From contig JAAFJN010000003.1 in the NCBI GenBank assembly GCA_013298845.1, positions 54,989 through 118,988 of the forward strand: a DNA stretch of 64,000 nt, read 5' to 3'. Under the pieces are notes generated by a model. The model was not told the DNA's origin and did not search any database. It worked only from the letters and a program-made list of their open reading frames with translations. Source of the stretch: Chitinophagales bacterium (lineage in GTDB: Bacteria; Bacteroidota; Bacteroidia; Chitinophagales; Saprospiraceae). This document shows, piece after piece, positions 25,445 through 35,290 of this stretch (the stretch's first letter is position 1; each line of letters opens with the position of its first letter). A program made the translations under genes and the position numbers.

Positions 25445-26608
25445 ATGCGTATATTTTTTTCAACCATTTTGTATTTGTTCCTGTATAACACCGCAATGTG
25501 GGCACAGGTTCAACCGGCCGCCGCGCGCACCGATCTTTACCTTCCTTTGTTAAAAGGTAAAACCGTTGCGTTGGTGGTGAACCATACTTCCATGGTGGGG
25601 TCCAAACATTTAGTGGATACATTGTTGCGCTCGGGCGTATTTGTTAAATTGATTTTTGCGCCCGAACATGGTTTTCGGGGAAAAGCCAACGCGGGCGAAC
25701 TCGTGAACGACAGTGTGGACACGCGAACGGGCATTCCGATTAAGTCGCTGTACGGCAAAAGTAAAAAGCCTTCGCCCGAAGCCCTGGAATGCGTTGACGT
25801 GGTTATTTTTGATATTCAGGACGTGGGTACCCGCTTTTTTACCTACATTAATACGCTCTTGTACGTGGCCGAAGCCTGCGCGCAAAACAACGTGGAACTA
25901 ATGGTGCTCGACCGGCCCAATCCCAACGGTCACTACATTGACGGCCCGATGCTGGAGCCGCCGTATAAATCATTTGTGGGGCTTGTTCCCATTCCGTTGG
26001 TACATGGGTGTACGGTGGGCGAACTGGCCAATATGTACCAGGGAGAATGTTGGATCCGCTCGGCCGACAGCCTGCGCCTGACAGTGATACCGATGGAAGG
26101 TTATACGCACCAAACGTTTTATGCCCCGCCGGTGAAGCCATCGCCGAATTTACCCGATATGCGGTCTATTTTGTTGTACCCGTCCATTTGCCTCTTCGAA
26201 GGGACCAAATTCAGCGTAGGTCGCGGCACCGATTACCCCTTTCAGCAGTTTGGCAGCCCCGATTTTCCGGCGGGTGATACCAGTTTTATTCCGGTGCCCA
26301 ACGCCGGTGCTTCGGAGCCGTTGTACAAAGGCCAAATTTGTTACGGTTTTAACCTTCAGTCAATACCCGTGGATACGTTGTTTGCCCGCGCTCAACTTGA
26401 CCTTTCCTGGCTCATCGAATGTTTTCAAAAAAGCCCCCGAAAAGACGATTTTTTTCTTAAAAATGGCTTTTTTAGTAATTTAGCGGGCAATTTTACGCTG
26501 CGGGTGCAAATTGAACAGGGCACCAGCGAAGCCGAAATACGGGCGTCGTGGCAACCGGGATTAACGACCTACCGGGAACTGCGAAAACGGTATTTATTGT
26601 ATCCCTAA
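25445..26608 (+). CDS. namZ: NamZ-type exo-beta-N-acetylmuramidase (DUF1343)
   Basis: A 387-residue exported protein (signal MRIFFSTILYLFLYNTAMWAQ). The DUF1343 signatures are clear: VVNHTSMVG near residue 44, APEHGFRG near 76, IFDIQDVGTRFFTY near 121, LDRPNPNG near 156 and a following GxLxExxxxSFVG-like region (MLEPPYKSFVG). Family members such as Bacillus NamZ release terminal N-acetylmuramic acid from peptidoglycan fragments, so this is likely periplasmic muropeptide recycling. It stands alone; a TACCTTTA sequence about 25 bases upstream may be its promoter. Length and motifs look complete. Confidence 0.85.
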   Translation: MRIFFSTILYLFLYNTAMWAQVQPAAARTDLYLPLLKGKTVALVVNHTSMVGSKHLVDTLLRSGVFVKLIFAPEHGFRGKANAGELVNDSVDTRTGIPIKSLYGKSKKPSPEALECVDVVIFDIQDVGTRFFTYINTLLYVAEACAQNNVELMVLDRPNPNGHYIDGPMLEPPYKSFVGLVPIPLVHGCTVGELANMYQGECWIRSADSLRLTVIPMEGYTHQTFYAPPVKPSPNLPDMRSILLYPSICLFEGTKFSVGRGTDYPFQQFGSPDFPAGDTSFIPVPNAGASEPLYKGQICYGFNLQSIPVDTLFARAQLDLSWLIECFQKSPRKDDFFLKNGFFSNLAGNFTLRVQIEQGTSEAEIRASWQPGLTTYRELRKRYLLYP

Positions 26609-26818
26609 ATTACAGCAACCGGGAAGGTCTTGGTTTTTACGTAGCCGCTGGTCCCTGGGCCGAATTTGCCCTCCGTGGTAAAAATAAAAGCGTTACTACC
26701 ACGGGAAATGTTACCTTGCTGAAAATTAACCTCGATTACACTACAAAGGCACGGTATTGTGCCGTTGCCGGGATACAGTTTCTAACCAGATTTTCACGTT
26801 TTAAATTTTAAAAACATT

Positions 26819-27073
26819 ATGGATACCAATTCACTGATTATCATTCTCGTCGTTGGCGGCTTCTCCGGATGGCTCGCTGGTCAAATCAAAAACGGTTACG
26901 GCTTTGGCCTGGTCGGCAATATCCTGGTGGGTATTGTGGGCAGTTTTGTGGGCAGTTGGATGTTCACCAAAATGGGTATCAGCGCCGGTGGCGGCTTACT
27001 TGGCTCAATCGTTATGTCCGTGGTAGGTGCCTTGGTCCTGCTCGTTCTGATCGGTTTGGTGCGCTCAAAATAG
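26819..27073 (+). CDS. GlsB/YeaQ/YmgE-family small membrane protein
   Basis: An 84-residue, very hydrophobic and glycine-rich protein with three membrane segments and the family pattern GGFSGWLAGQI, GNILVGIVGSFVGSW and GSIVMSVVGALVLLVLIGLV. Members are stress-induced inner-membrane proteins whose exact role is unknown. An intrinsic terminator follows directly, so it is the end of its unit. About 210 bases separate it from namZ. Confidence 0.88.
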   Translation: MDTNSLIIILVVGGFSGWLAGQIKNGYGFGLVGNILVGIVGSFVGSWMFTKMGISAGGGLLGSIVMSVVGALVLLVLIGLVRSK

Positions 27074-27095
27074 GCGTTTTTTGCCCAAAAAAAGT

Positions 27096-27135
27096 AACGC
27101 TACGACGGGCAAAAATCCGGCGTAGCGTTTTTTTA
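27096..27135 (+). terminator. Intrinsic terminator after the GlsB-like gene
   Basis: AACGCTACGACGG pairs with CCGGCGTAGCGTT (one mismatch, 7-base loop), followed by seven T. Confidence 0.85.
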
Positions 27136-27162
27136 TGTCAAAAAATCTTTGCGTTTCTCCTT

Positions 27163-30100
27163 TTAATTCACCCCAAATTCAATGCCCAGTTTTTCCACGG
27201 CCTGCAAAAAGTCGTTGTCCACGTTTACTTTTCGGGCGGAGGAAATGAGGGAAACCTTGTCTTTATTGGTAAAATCGAGCAATTCTACTTTTAGTTCGTG
27301 GCGGCCTTTGTAGGTTTTGCACAGGTTTTCGATGCTGTCAATAAAGGCTGCGTCAATTTTCGTCAGCGGGATACGCAGGGTCACCGATTTGGTTTTTTCG
27401 GCCCCGATGGATTCGAGCAAACGCACGTCGTTCACCCGGAATTCCATTTCGTCGCTGTTGAACCGCTGTTTGTATTCGCCTTCGATGTAGAGGCTGGCGC
27501 CTTCGTCAAAAAAGGCCCGGAATTTTTGGTAAGTATCCGAAAACATGGTCATTTCCAAAGATCCCACGTAGTCCTGAATCGTAAAACGGCCCCAACCCGT
27601 GCCTTTTTGGCTAATGCGGTGTTCGGCTTTGCTCACAAAACCGGCGACGTTAACCTTGCGGCCCTGTGCACTATCCATTAATTTGTCGAGCGGAATGGCG
27701 AAATTTTCCCATTCGTAGCGGTAATCGTCGAGCGGGTGACCGCTGAGGTAAATACCCACCACGTCTTTTTCTTTTTGCAGTTTGAGCAGCAGGTTCCAGG
27801 GTTCGGCCTTGGGCACCACCGGTTCCTGAATACTCACGGTATTGGACATGTCGCCAAACAGGGAATTGACCGACATGGTTTTGTCTTCCTGGTAAGCGGC
27901 GCCGTATTTGAGCAAATGTTCGATGTACGTTTCGTATTTGTCCGAAGGTTGGAAAAACGCGGCGCGATTCGGGATATATTCGTCAAAAGTACCGGCCATC
28001 ACCATACTTTCCATTACCCTTTTATTCACGGTGCGCAGGTTCATGCGGCGCATAAAATCAAAAATGGTACTAAACGGCCCGTTGGCGTTGCGTTCGATAA
28101 TGAGGTTTTCAACGGCGGCTTCCCCAACGCCTTTTACGGCGCCCAATCCATAACGGATATCGCCTTTTTTATTCACCGAAAAGTTCACTTCCGATTCGTT
28201 GATATCCGGGCCTTTTACCATCAGGCCCATGCGTTTACATTCTTCGAGGAAGAAGGTAATTTTTTCAATGTTGTTTTGCGAGTGGGTGAGTACCCCGGCC
28301 ATGTACTCCGAAGGGTAATGGGCTTTGAGGTAGGCCGTTTGATACGCCACAAACGCGTAGCAGGTAGAGTGCGATTTGTTAAAGGCGTACGAAGCGAAGG
28401 CTTCCCAGTCGGTCCAAATTTTTTCCAATTTTTCCGCCGGGTGTCCTTTTGCCACGGCTCCCTGCACAAATTGGCCCTTCATTTTGTCCAAAACGGCCTT
28501 TTGCTTTTTACCCATTGCCTTCCGCAATACGTCAGCGTCGCCTTTGGAGAATCCGGCTAACTTCTGAGATAAAAGCATAATTTGTTCTTGGTAAACACAT
28601 ATTCCGAACGTGTCTTTGAGGTATTCCTCCATGTCCGGCAGGTCATACACCACCGTTTGACGGCCGTGTTTACGGGCGATAAAGTCGGGGATATATTCGA
28701 GTGGGCCGGGGCGATAAAGGGCGTTCATCGCAATCAGGTCATCAAATTTATCGGGTTTGAGGTCGCGGAGGTATTTCTGCATCCCGGCGCTTTCAAACTG
28801 GAACGTACCGTTGGTTTCGCCCCGCTGATACAGTTCGTAGGTTTTGCGGTCGTCGAGCGGAATATCGTCAATGGAAATGTCCACGCCGTGGTTTTGTTTG
28901 ATCAAACGCAGGGCATCGCGGATAATGGTGAGGGTTTTGAGGCCCAAAAAGTCCATTTTGATAACGCCCGCGTCTTCAATCACCGAGCCTTCGAACTGGG
29001 TGAGCAACAAATCGGAATCTTTTACCGTGGCGACGGGAATAATTTCCGTCAGGTCGGTGGGGGCAATGATAATCCCCGCCGCGTGTACGCCCGTTCCGCG
29101 AACGGAACCTTCCAGAATCATGGCTTCTTTGAGTACAGTACTTTCGGCGGTGCCGTCGGATTCCAGAAATTCGCGGAGACGTTTTACGTTTTCGAGGTCT
29201 TCGGTCACGAGGCCCTCTTTTTCGGAGAGTGAACCGTCGCCGTTGATGGGCGCGGTGAGTACCCGTTTGAGCGAAATACCGGGCTTATCGGGCACTAATT
29301 TGGCCAATGCGTTGGACTGTTCGAGGGGCAAATCGAGCACGCGCGCCACGTCTTTGATGGACATTTTGGCGGCCATGGTGCCGTAAGTGACAATTTGGGC
29401 CACTTGTTGTTTGCCGTATTTATCCACCACGTAATCAATGACCTTTTGGCGGCCTTCGTCGTCGAAGTCCGTGTCAATATCGGGCATGGATTTACGGTCG
29501 GGGTTCAGGAAACGTTCGAACAGCAACTGGTATTTAATGGGGTCAATATTGGTAATGCCAATGCAATAGGCCACGGCGCTACCCGCCGCCGAACCACGGC
29601 CCGGCCCCACAAAAACCCCCAGGTCGCGCCCGGCTTTGATAAAGTCGGCCACGATGAGGAAGTAACCCGCAAACCCCATTGTTTTGATGGTGTGCAGTTC
29701 AAAATTGAGGCGGTCTTCTACTTCCGGCGTAATGGTTTTGTAACGCTCCTTGGCCCCGGTATAGGTAAGGTGGCGAAGGTATTCGTCCTGGGTAGTAAAC
29801 TCCGAGGGGACGATGAAATTGGGCAGCATAATATCCTGTTTGAGTTTCAGGGTTTCTACTTTATCCACAATTTCGAGGGTATTTTCGAGGGCTTCGGGCA
29901 AATCGTGGAAGAGTTTGCCCATTTCGGTTTGGGTTTTGAAATAAAACTGGTCGTTCCAGAACGCAAAACGGCCGTTTTTCATGACGGTACCTTCTTCCAC
30001 AAATTCCCGGATGGCCGGGGTGGCTTGTTTCTCGCCGGTGTTGATGCACAACAAAATATCGTGGGCATTGGAGTCTTTTTGATCCACGTAATGCGAATCG

Positions 30101-30720
30101 TTGGAGCAAATGACCTTTACGTTGTATTCTTTGGCAAATTTGAGCAGAATTTCGTTTACTTTATCCTGCTCGGCCATGCTGTGGCGCTGGAGTTCGATGT
30201 AATAATCTTCGCCAAACAAATCGAGCCACCATTCAAATTCCTTGCGGGCGGCCTCTTCGCCGTGGCGGAGAATGGCCTGCGGCACCATCGCCCCGATACA
30301 ACAGGTCGTAGCAATAAGCCCTTTATGATGTTTGAGAATGAGTTCTTTATCAATGCGCGGGTATTTGCCGTACAAACCCTCGATATACCCCATTGAACAG
30401 AGTTTGACGAGGTTTTTGTAACCTTCCGGGTTTTTGGCCAGCAATAACTGGTGAAAACGTTTGTCTTTATCTTCTTTGGTAAAAGATTTCCGGTGGCGGT
30501 CGGTCACCACGTAAAATTCGCAACCGACAATGGGTTTTACGCCTTCGTGTTTGGCGGCTTCGGCCACAAACTGAAACACCCCGAACATATTACCGTGGTC
30601 GGTGATGGCAACGCCTTTCATGCCGTCGGCGGCGGCTTTTTTGAACAAAGCGGGTATGCTGGCGGCACCGTCGAGCAACGAAAACTGGGTATGGCAGTGT
30701 AAGTGAGCGAAATTGGGCAT
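27163..30720 (-). CDS. dnaE: DNA polymerase III subunit alpha
   Basis: The 1185-residue replicative polymerase. The N-terminal PHP domain keeps its metal ligands (HLHCHTQFSLLDG at residues 6-18, ITDHGNMFG near 41), so it may be an active or structurally metal-bound PHP site. The polymerase core has MPDIDTDFDDEGR (about 412-424) with the catalytic aspartates, then FNKSHSTCYAFVAYQTAYLK near 750. A helix-hairpin-helix and an OB-fold (GRFTIQDYVGSLEMTMFSDTY near 1045-1065) follow. Length is normal for the DnaE1 class. A TAACTTTG box lies about 30 bases upstream of the ATG, and a DnaA-box 9-mer lies beyond it. Confidence 0.96.
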   Translation of the reverse strand: MPNFAHLHCHTQFSLLDGAASIPALFKKAAADGMKGVAITDHGNMFGVFQFVAEAAKHEGVKPIVGCEFYVVTDRHRKSFTKEDKDKRFHQLLLAKNPEGYKNLVKLCSMGYIEGLYGKYPRIDKELILKHHKGLIATTCCIGAMVPQAILRHGEEAARKEFEWWLDLFGEDYYIELQRHSMAEQDKVNEILLKFAKEYNVKVICSNDSHYVDQKDSNAHDILLCINTGEKQATPAIREFVEEGTVMKNGRFAFWNDQFYFKTQTEMGKLFHDLPEALENTLEIVDKVETLKLKQDIMLPNFIVPSEFTTQDEYLRHLTYTGAKERYKTITPEVEDRLNFELHTIKTMGFAGYFLIVADFIKAGRDLGVFVGPGRGSAAGSAVAYCIGITNIDPIKYQLLFERFLNPDRKSMPDIDTDFDDEGRQKVIDYVVDKYGKQQVAQIVTYGTMAAKMSIKDVARVLDLPLEQSNALAKLVPDKPGISLKRVLTAPINGDGSLSEKEGLVTEDLENVKRLREFLESDGTAESTVLKEAMILEGSVRGTGVHAAGIIIAPTDLTEIIPVATVKDSDLLLTQFEGSVIEDAGVIKMDFLGLKTLTIIRDALRLIKQNHGVDISIDDIPLDDRKTYELYQRGETNGTFQFESAGMQKYLRDLKPDKFDDLIAMNALYRPGPLEYIPDFIARKHGRQTVVYDLPDMEEYLKDTFGICVYQEQIMLLSQKLAGFSKGDADVLRKAMGKKQKAVLDKMKGQFVQGAVAKGHPAEKLEKIWTDWEAFASYAFNKSHSTCYAFVAYQTAYLKAHYPSEYMAGVLTHSQNNIEKITFFLEECKRMGLMVKGPDINESEVNFSVNKKGDIRYGLGAVKGVGEAAVENLIIERNANGPFSTIFDFMRRMNLRTVNKRVMESMVMAGTFDEYIPNRAAFFQPSDKYETYIEHLLKYGAAYQEDKTMSVNSLFGDMSNTVSIQEPVVPKAEPWNLLLKLQKEKDVVGIYLSGHPLDDYRYEWENFAIPLDKLMDSAQGRKVNVAGFVSKAEHRISQKGTGWGRFTIQDYVGSLEMTMFSDTYQKFRAFFDEGASLYIEGEYKQRFNSDEMEFRVNDVRLLESIGAEKTKSVTLRIPLTKIDAAFIDSIENLCKTYKGRHELKVELLDFTNKDKVSLISSARKVNVDNDFLQAVEKLGIEFGVN

Positions 30721-30748
30721 CTTTTTTTACTGGTAAGCGGTGAATGGG

Positions 30749-30795
30749 CAAAGTTACGAAAATGGGTGGAAAAATGGAGGTGGAAGTTATCCACA
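30749..30795 (-). promoter_or_regulatory. Upstream region of dnaE: -7 box plus single DnaA-box 9-mer
   Basis: TAACTTTG on the minus strand (30756-30749) fits TAnnTTTG, leaving a leader of about 25 nt. A perfect TTATCCACA (30787-30795) lies about 30 bases further upstream, where bound DnaA could affect dnaE transcription. One site alone may be chance. Confidence 0.4.
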
Positions 30796-30834
30796 GGAGT
30801 ATAGTTTTGGGGGCGTTGTGTATAACACACAAAA

Positions 30835-30866
30835 AAAGCCCCGGCTGCACTGCCGAGGCTTTTTCA
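30835..30866 (-). terminator. Intrinsic terminator after the 30922-31578 gene
   Basis: Stem AAAAAGCCCCGGC / GCCGAGGCTTTTT with 6-base loop; on the minus strand it is followed by a T run. Confidence 0.75.
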
Positions 30867-30921
30867 AAAAAAGGTTACGCTTATATTTTATCGAATCGTA
30901 TCATCCGCCGCGATGATGGTC

Positions 30922-31578
30922 TTATTTTGCCTGAAGTGATACCGCAGTACCAGGTTCACGTTTCATAGGAGCGTTGATCCAGTCTTCGCCTTCCTTTTTG
31001 GCCGCAGTGGCCTTTACCGTGCGGGTCGAAACTTCCGTTAACGCTACGATGGTATTTCCTTCGATACCGTTGGTTAAGTAATCTTTTGACCAACTTACGC
31101 TGTATTCTTTGATAGTAACGTTCAATTCAGCGTCGATAGTGGCCGAGGCCAAAGCCGTTGGGTTTACACCGGCAATGCAACGGGTAGTGAGAAATTTACC
31201 GTTTTTGTCAAATACCGCGATGTTGTACGTTTTGTACTGGCGGGCAAAATTGCGACCGGTGTTGTAAATAACCGCGTGGTAGTCGGCCGTTTCGAGGGCG
31301 GCTACTGGCTCGGGATAAACGGGCATGCGGTTTTCGCGGGCGTCGTCTTCGAGCGTAGGAATAAAGTCGTAATATTCCCAGGCGAGGCATTTAGCCTTTT
31401 CAACCGGTGCGTTGGTAGCGCGACTTTCCAATTGGGTGCGCAGTGTTTCGGTGGACAAAGCAAAAGGCAATGATGCTTTAGGAAACTGCTGCAAAAAAGA
31501 CTCGAACGTTACTTCTGATTGCGCAAAAGCAGTGAGTGTAAAAAATAAGGCGGCGATAATGACGATTCCCTTTTTCAT
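30922..31578 (-). CDS. Exported protein of unknown function
   Basis: A 218-residue protein with a clean signal peptide (MKKGIVIIAALFFTLTAFAQ). The mature part starts with a short helical stretch (FESFLQQFPKASLPFAL) followed by alternating strands, and contains two cysteines (in KAKCLAWEYYDF and TTRCIAGVN). The pattern suggests a beta-propeller-like or lipocalin-like fold, but I do not recognise a family. It is monocistronic, with its own terminator about 55 bases downstream. It is probably periplasmic. Confidence 0.7.
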   Translation of the reverse strand: MKKGIVIIAALFFTLTAFAQSEVTFESFLQQFPKASLPFALSTETLRTQLESRATNAPVEKAKCLAWEYYDFIPTLEDDARENRMPVYPEPVAALETADYHAVIYNTGRNFARQYKTYNIAVFDKNGKFLTTRCIAGVNPTALASATIDAELNVTIKEYSVSWSKDYLTNGIEGNTIVALTEVSTRTVKATAAKKEGEDWINAPMKREPGTAVSLQAK

Positions 31579-31705
31579 AATTTTATCGATTTAATGGCGT
31601 AATCGGTGATTAAACGTAGTATTTATATACTTTAACGGTTGCGAAAACAATGCCAGAATTTTTAGCCTTATCTACCATGTCCGGGGTAGATGAACTAAAA
31701 AGATA

Positions 31706-31737
31706 ATGCCCGACAGTGGTAAATCGCTGTCGGGCAT
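31706..31737 (-). terminator. Intrinsic terminator after the ATP-grasp gene
   Basis: Perfect 11-bp stem ATGCCCGACAG / CTGTCGGGCAT, 10-base loop, followed on the minus strand by TATCTTTTT. Confidence 0.7.
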
Positions 31738-31782
31738 TGATAATCAATGTGTTATGAAAAAGAAACTTTTTTTGGAAAAAAA

Positions 31783-32808
31783 TTATTTTTTCGCCTTTGA
31801 GGCTTTACCGGTGGCCTTTTTTGGGTCAGCGGCGTCACCTGTCGAGGGAACGGAAGGTATGAGGCCATTCGACGAATCGCGTACGTAGGTACCCCAAGTG
31901 AGGTTATTACCCCCCTCTTTGTGCGCCAGCGCTTTTTCGATCACCATATTGGCCGCATTTTCTACTACCCATTCGAAGTTGGCTTCACCCACCGAATGCA
32001 GGTCGGCATCGGGGGCCGGATTGCAGAAGTCAATGGCATAAGGAACACCGTCGCGGATGGCAAATTCTACGGTGTTAAAGTCGTATCCCAAAGCGTGGTT
32101 GAGGCGCAACACAAAATCGTGCATTTCGTCGCGTTTGGCTTTGTCCACTTGTTTAAAGTCGGCAACGTAACGGAGGTGGTGCGGGTTGCGGGGTTCGTAA
32201 TCCATGATGCGCACGTATTTTCCACCGAGGCAATAACAGCGAAAATAAGAGTCAAAATCAATGGCTTCCTGCAGGAGCATCACAAGGGTACCGGTTTCGT
32301 TGTAAGCCGCGAAGAACTCGTCAAAATTGTGGATTTTGTACACGTTTTTCCAACCACCGCCGGAGTGTGGCTTCATAAACAACGGGAAACCACCGAGGTA
32401 TTCGATCATCCGCTCCCAGTCGAGCGGATATTTCAGGTTGCGGAAACTTTGGCCGGAGGTATCTGGTGGCATTTCTTTAGAAGGCAACAAAATGGTTTTT
32501 GGTACCGGAACGCCCACTTTGGTGGCGAGACAGTTGTTAAAAAACTTTTCGTCGGCACTCCACCAGAAAGGGTTATTGAGTACAGCCGTGCCATTGAGGG
32601 CGGCATTTTTCAGGTAAGCGCGGTAAAAAGGCACGTCCTGACTGATGCGGTCAATCATCACCGCGTACGGCGTGGGTTCTCCCTGCATCAATTCATCCAC
32701 GAGCGTGCGTTCGGCGTACACATTTTTAACGTTTTTAGAATTAACCCGCTGCACAAATGCTTCCGGGAATGTGTTCTCCTTGCCGTGCAAGATTCCGATT
32801 TTCTTCAT
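31783..32808 (-). CDS. ATP-grasp ligase-like protein
   Basis: A 341-residue cytoplasmic protein with the glutathione-synthetase-like ATP-grasp fold: an N-terminal substrate lobe (1-95), an ATP lobe with FPLFMKPHSGGGWKNVYKI (about 140-160, the flexible nucleotide loop), and C-terminal metal-binding residues in FNTVEFAIRDG and AIDFCNPAPDAD (about 243-270). The family ligates a carboxylate to an amine or similar through an acyl phosphate. The last 25 residues (from SVPSTGDAAD) are lysine-rich and disordered, which is unusual. No partner gene lies next to it, so the substrate is unknown; a short peptide or polyamine conjugate is plausible. Confidence 0.8.
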   Translation of the reverse strand: MKKIGILHGKENTFPEAFVQRVNSKNVKNVYAERTLVDELMQGEPTPYAVMIDRISQDVPFYRAYLKNAALNGTAVLNNPFWWSADEKFFNNCLATKVGVPVPKTILLPSKEMPPDTSGQSFRNLKYPLDWERMIEYLGGFPLFMKPHSGGGWKNVYKIHNFDEFFAAYNETGTLVMLLQEAIDFDSYFRCYCLGGKYVRIMDYEPRNPHHLRYVADFKQVDKAKRDEMHDFVLRLNHALGYDFNTVEFAIRDGVPYAIDFCNPAPDADLHSVGEANFEWVVENAANMVIEKALAHKEGGNNLTWGTYVRDSSNGLIPSVPSTGDAADPKKATGKASKAKK

Positions 32809-32974
32809 AAATAGTGACTGATTAATGTTTTGTCTGAAATTTCGCCGGCGCGCGTGGAGCGGCTGCCAACATGTTTTGTTGTGCCTGTAAATGACAGGCT
32901 CTAAGCGACAAAACTACTTTGAGTTATATAGTTCGTCAAACTTTTTGAAGAAATTTTTTTAAAATATGCTGGAG

Positions 32975-33622
32975 AAGGGGGGGGAAGGGTTGAATTGACG
33001 GAGAAGGGTTGAATTAGTGTAGAAGGGTTGAAATGGTTGAATTTGTTTTGCTCGCTGCGACGTACTCGGTTTTTGTTGCTCGTTGTAGGGTGTTCGTTTT
33101 TTTGTTGCCCGCTGTAGCGTACACGTTTTTAAGTGTGCTCATCTGCCAAATCTTTCAGATTTGGTAGATTTCTGCCACAAATTTGCCCGTCGCGACGTTC
33201 TCGTTTTTTTTGCTTGATGTAGTATTTGTGGGGGGGTACACTTTTTAGTGGTGAAAAGCGCAATCAGGGCAACGGTGCCTGCGGCGCATATTCGCGGCAG
33301 ATTGGGCGGCTTGAGTTGTGTTTTTCTAAAGTGAAATAGCGCAATCAGGGCGAGGGTGCCTGCGGCGCATATTCGCGGACGAAATCTACCAAATCTGAAA
33401 GATTTGGCAGATTATGACACTTGAATTGTGTTTTTAGGCCCAAAATGCTCGATTGCAGGTCAATCTGATGCGTAAAATGAAGTAAATCAGACAAATAAAA
33501 AACGTGTACGCTACAACGAGCAACAAAAAACGGGTGCGTCGCAACGGGCAACAAAAAACGAATACGCTACAACGAGCAAAACCAATTCAACCAATTCAAC
33601 CCTTCCAACCAATTCAACCCTT
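32975..33622. repeat. Large inverted-arm repeat element (locus VI) with palindromic core
   Basis: The left arm (about 32975-33130) holds GAAGGGTTGAATTG units then GCTCGTTGTAGCGTACACG-type units. The right arm (about 33497-33622) carries the complements in reverse order as 28-bp and 9-bp repeats and includes the stop codon of the SSS transporter gene. The core has CCAAATCTTTCAGATTTGG palindromes at about 33145 and 33390 and a 40-bp direct repeat (around GCGCAATCAGGGC) at about 33258 and 33340. No gene is present, although the gap is about 800 bases. Confidence 0.8.
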
Positions 33623-35290
33623 AAACACTTTCCTTTCCAACAATTGCACCAGTGCCGCAATGCCCATGACCAAGCCACAACCCAACGGATTATACCACAG
33701 GTAGGCATCTTTATTGACAAAGAAAAACAGGTACGCAACGATGGTTTGGGCGAACAGGGCAGCGATAAAGACCGCACGGCCTTTTACTTGTTTGAGGAAA
33801 AAAGCCGTGAAGAATATACCCAAAATGGTGCCGTAGAAGATAGATCCCACCATATTTACCGCCTGAATCAGGTTATCGAACAAATCGGCGTAAGTGGCAA
33901 AAATGGTGATAAATATGCCCCAAATGACGGTGGCAATCTTCGACGCACGCAGGTAATGGGCTTCGTCGCGGCCAGGCACCAACGACCGTTTGTAGATATC
34001 CGAAACGCTGGTGGCAGTTAAGGCGTTGAGTTCGGAGGCCGTGGTGCTCCACGACGCGCAAAAAATCATGGCCAAAATAAGCCCAATCAACCCCGAAGGA
34101 ATCTGGCTGAGGACAAACCGGATAAATACGTAATCTTTATCTTTGGTATCGGCGTCGGGTTTGGCCTGCTTAATGAGTGCCTCGGCGGAAGTGCGCAATT
34201 TGGCACGTCCCTGCTCCAGCGACACCAATGCCGCCCGGTTTTCGGGCGTGTCGTTGTATCCGTGCCCAATAATGGCTTGTTTAACCTTAAAAAGACTATC
34301 GGCCTGCGCTTCTAAGGCGCGGTAAGGGGCTTCGTAAGGAGTGCCCACCACGGCTTTGGCGTTGCTTTCGTTAAAATGCAGCGGCGGCGCGTTAAATTGG
34401 TAAAAAGCAAACATCATTACCCCCACGGCCAATACCAAAAACTGCATGGGGATTTTGATAAAACCATTAAACAACAAACCAAAACGGCTTTCCTGCAATG
34501 ATTTTCCCGACAAATAACGCCCCACCTGACTTTGGTCGGTCCCGAAATAAGACAAAAACAAAAAGGTAGAACCCAAAATCCCCGACCAAATATTGTAGCG
34601 GTCTTCCCATTTGAAAGACCAGTCGATAACCTGGGTTTTGCCCGTTGCTCCGGCAATTTGCCAGGCTTCGCTCAGGCCAACACCCTGGGGTAAGTTCATC
34701 ACAATAATAACGAAGGCCATGACCAACCCCGAAAGCATAATGGTCATTTGGAGTTCTTGCGTTTTGCTCACCGCTTTACTGCCGCCCGAAGTGGTATAAA
34801 TGACCACAAACATGGCCATCATCAGGTTGGTAAACGCCAGATTCCACCCGAATACCGCGCACAAAATAATGCTGGGCGCGTAAATACTAATGGACGCCGC
34901 CACGCCGCGTTGAATCAAAAAAAGAATAGCCGTGAGGCTGCGCATCCGCAGATCAAAGCGCTGCTCTAAAAACTCGTAGGCCGTGGTGACCTTGAGTTTA
35001 TAATACACGGGCAGCACAAAAATGCACAAAAAAATCATGGCAATCGGCATCCCGAAGTAGAACTGCACAAACTGCATCCCGTCGTTGAAACCCTGTCCGG
35101 GCGTGCTCAAAAACGTGATGGCACTGGCTTGCGTTGCCATAATACTCAGCCCGATGGTCCACCATTTCAGGTCGCGGTTACCGGCCAAAAAGTCGTGGCT
35201 TTCCCCCGCTTTTTTGCGGCCAGCCCAAAGTCCGTAAAGGACGATAAATCCAAGTGTACCTACGAGTACACACCAATCCAATAATTCCAT
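33614..35290 (-). CDS. Sodium:solute symporter (SSS family)
   Basis: A 558-residue inner-membrane transporter with about 14 hydrophobic segments. SSS hallmarks include the early block AGNRDLKWWTIGLSIMATQASAITFLS split around residue 35-65, the family GRYLSGKS motif near 255, and the long extramembrane loop at about 315-385. It imports a solute, probably a sugar, amino or organic acid, with sodium. I use the ATG at 35290, since the two extra codons upstream begin at TTG. The stop codon lies inside a repeat arm. It diverges from the Ig-repeat gene. The substrate cannot be assigned. Confidence 0.88.
   Translation of the reverse strand: MELLDWCVLVGTLGFIVLYGLWAGRKKAGESHDFLAGNRDLKWWTIGLSIMATQASAITFLSTPGQGFNDGMQFVQFYFGMPIAMIFLCIFVLPVYYKLKVTTAYEFLEQRFDLRMRSLTAILFLIQRGVAASISIYAPSIILCAVFGWNLAFTNLMMAMFVVIYTTSGGSKAVSKTQELQMTIMLSGLVMAFVIIVMNLPQGVGLSEAWQIAGATGKTQVIDWSFKWEDRYNIWSGILGSTFLFLSYFGTDQSQVGRYLSGKSLQESRFGLLFNGFIKIPMQFLVLAVGVMMFAFYQFNAPPLHFNESNAKAVVGTPYEAPYRALEAQADSLFKVKQAIIGHGYNDTPENRAALVSLEQGRAKLRTSAEALIKQAKPDADTKDKDYVFIRFVLSQIPSGLIGLILAMIFCASWSTTASELNALTATSVSDIYKRSLVPGRDEAHYLRASKIATVIWGIFITIFATYADLFDNLIQAVNMVGSIFYGTILGIFFTAFFLKQVKGRAVFIAALFAQTIVAYLFFFVNKDAYLWYNPLGCGLVMGIAALVQLLERKVFKG

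Noticed and set aside
30787-30795. Second origin at the dnaE upstream DnaA box
   Set aside because: A single 9-mer with no further boxes or AT-rich unwinding tract.
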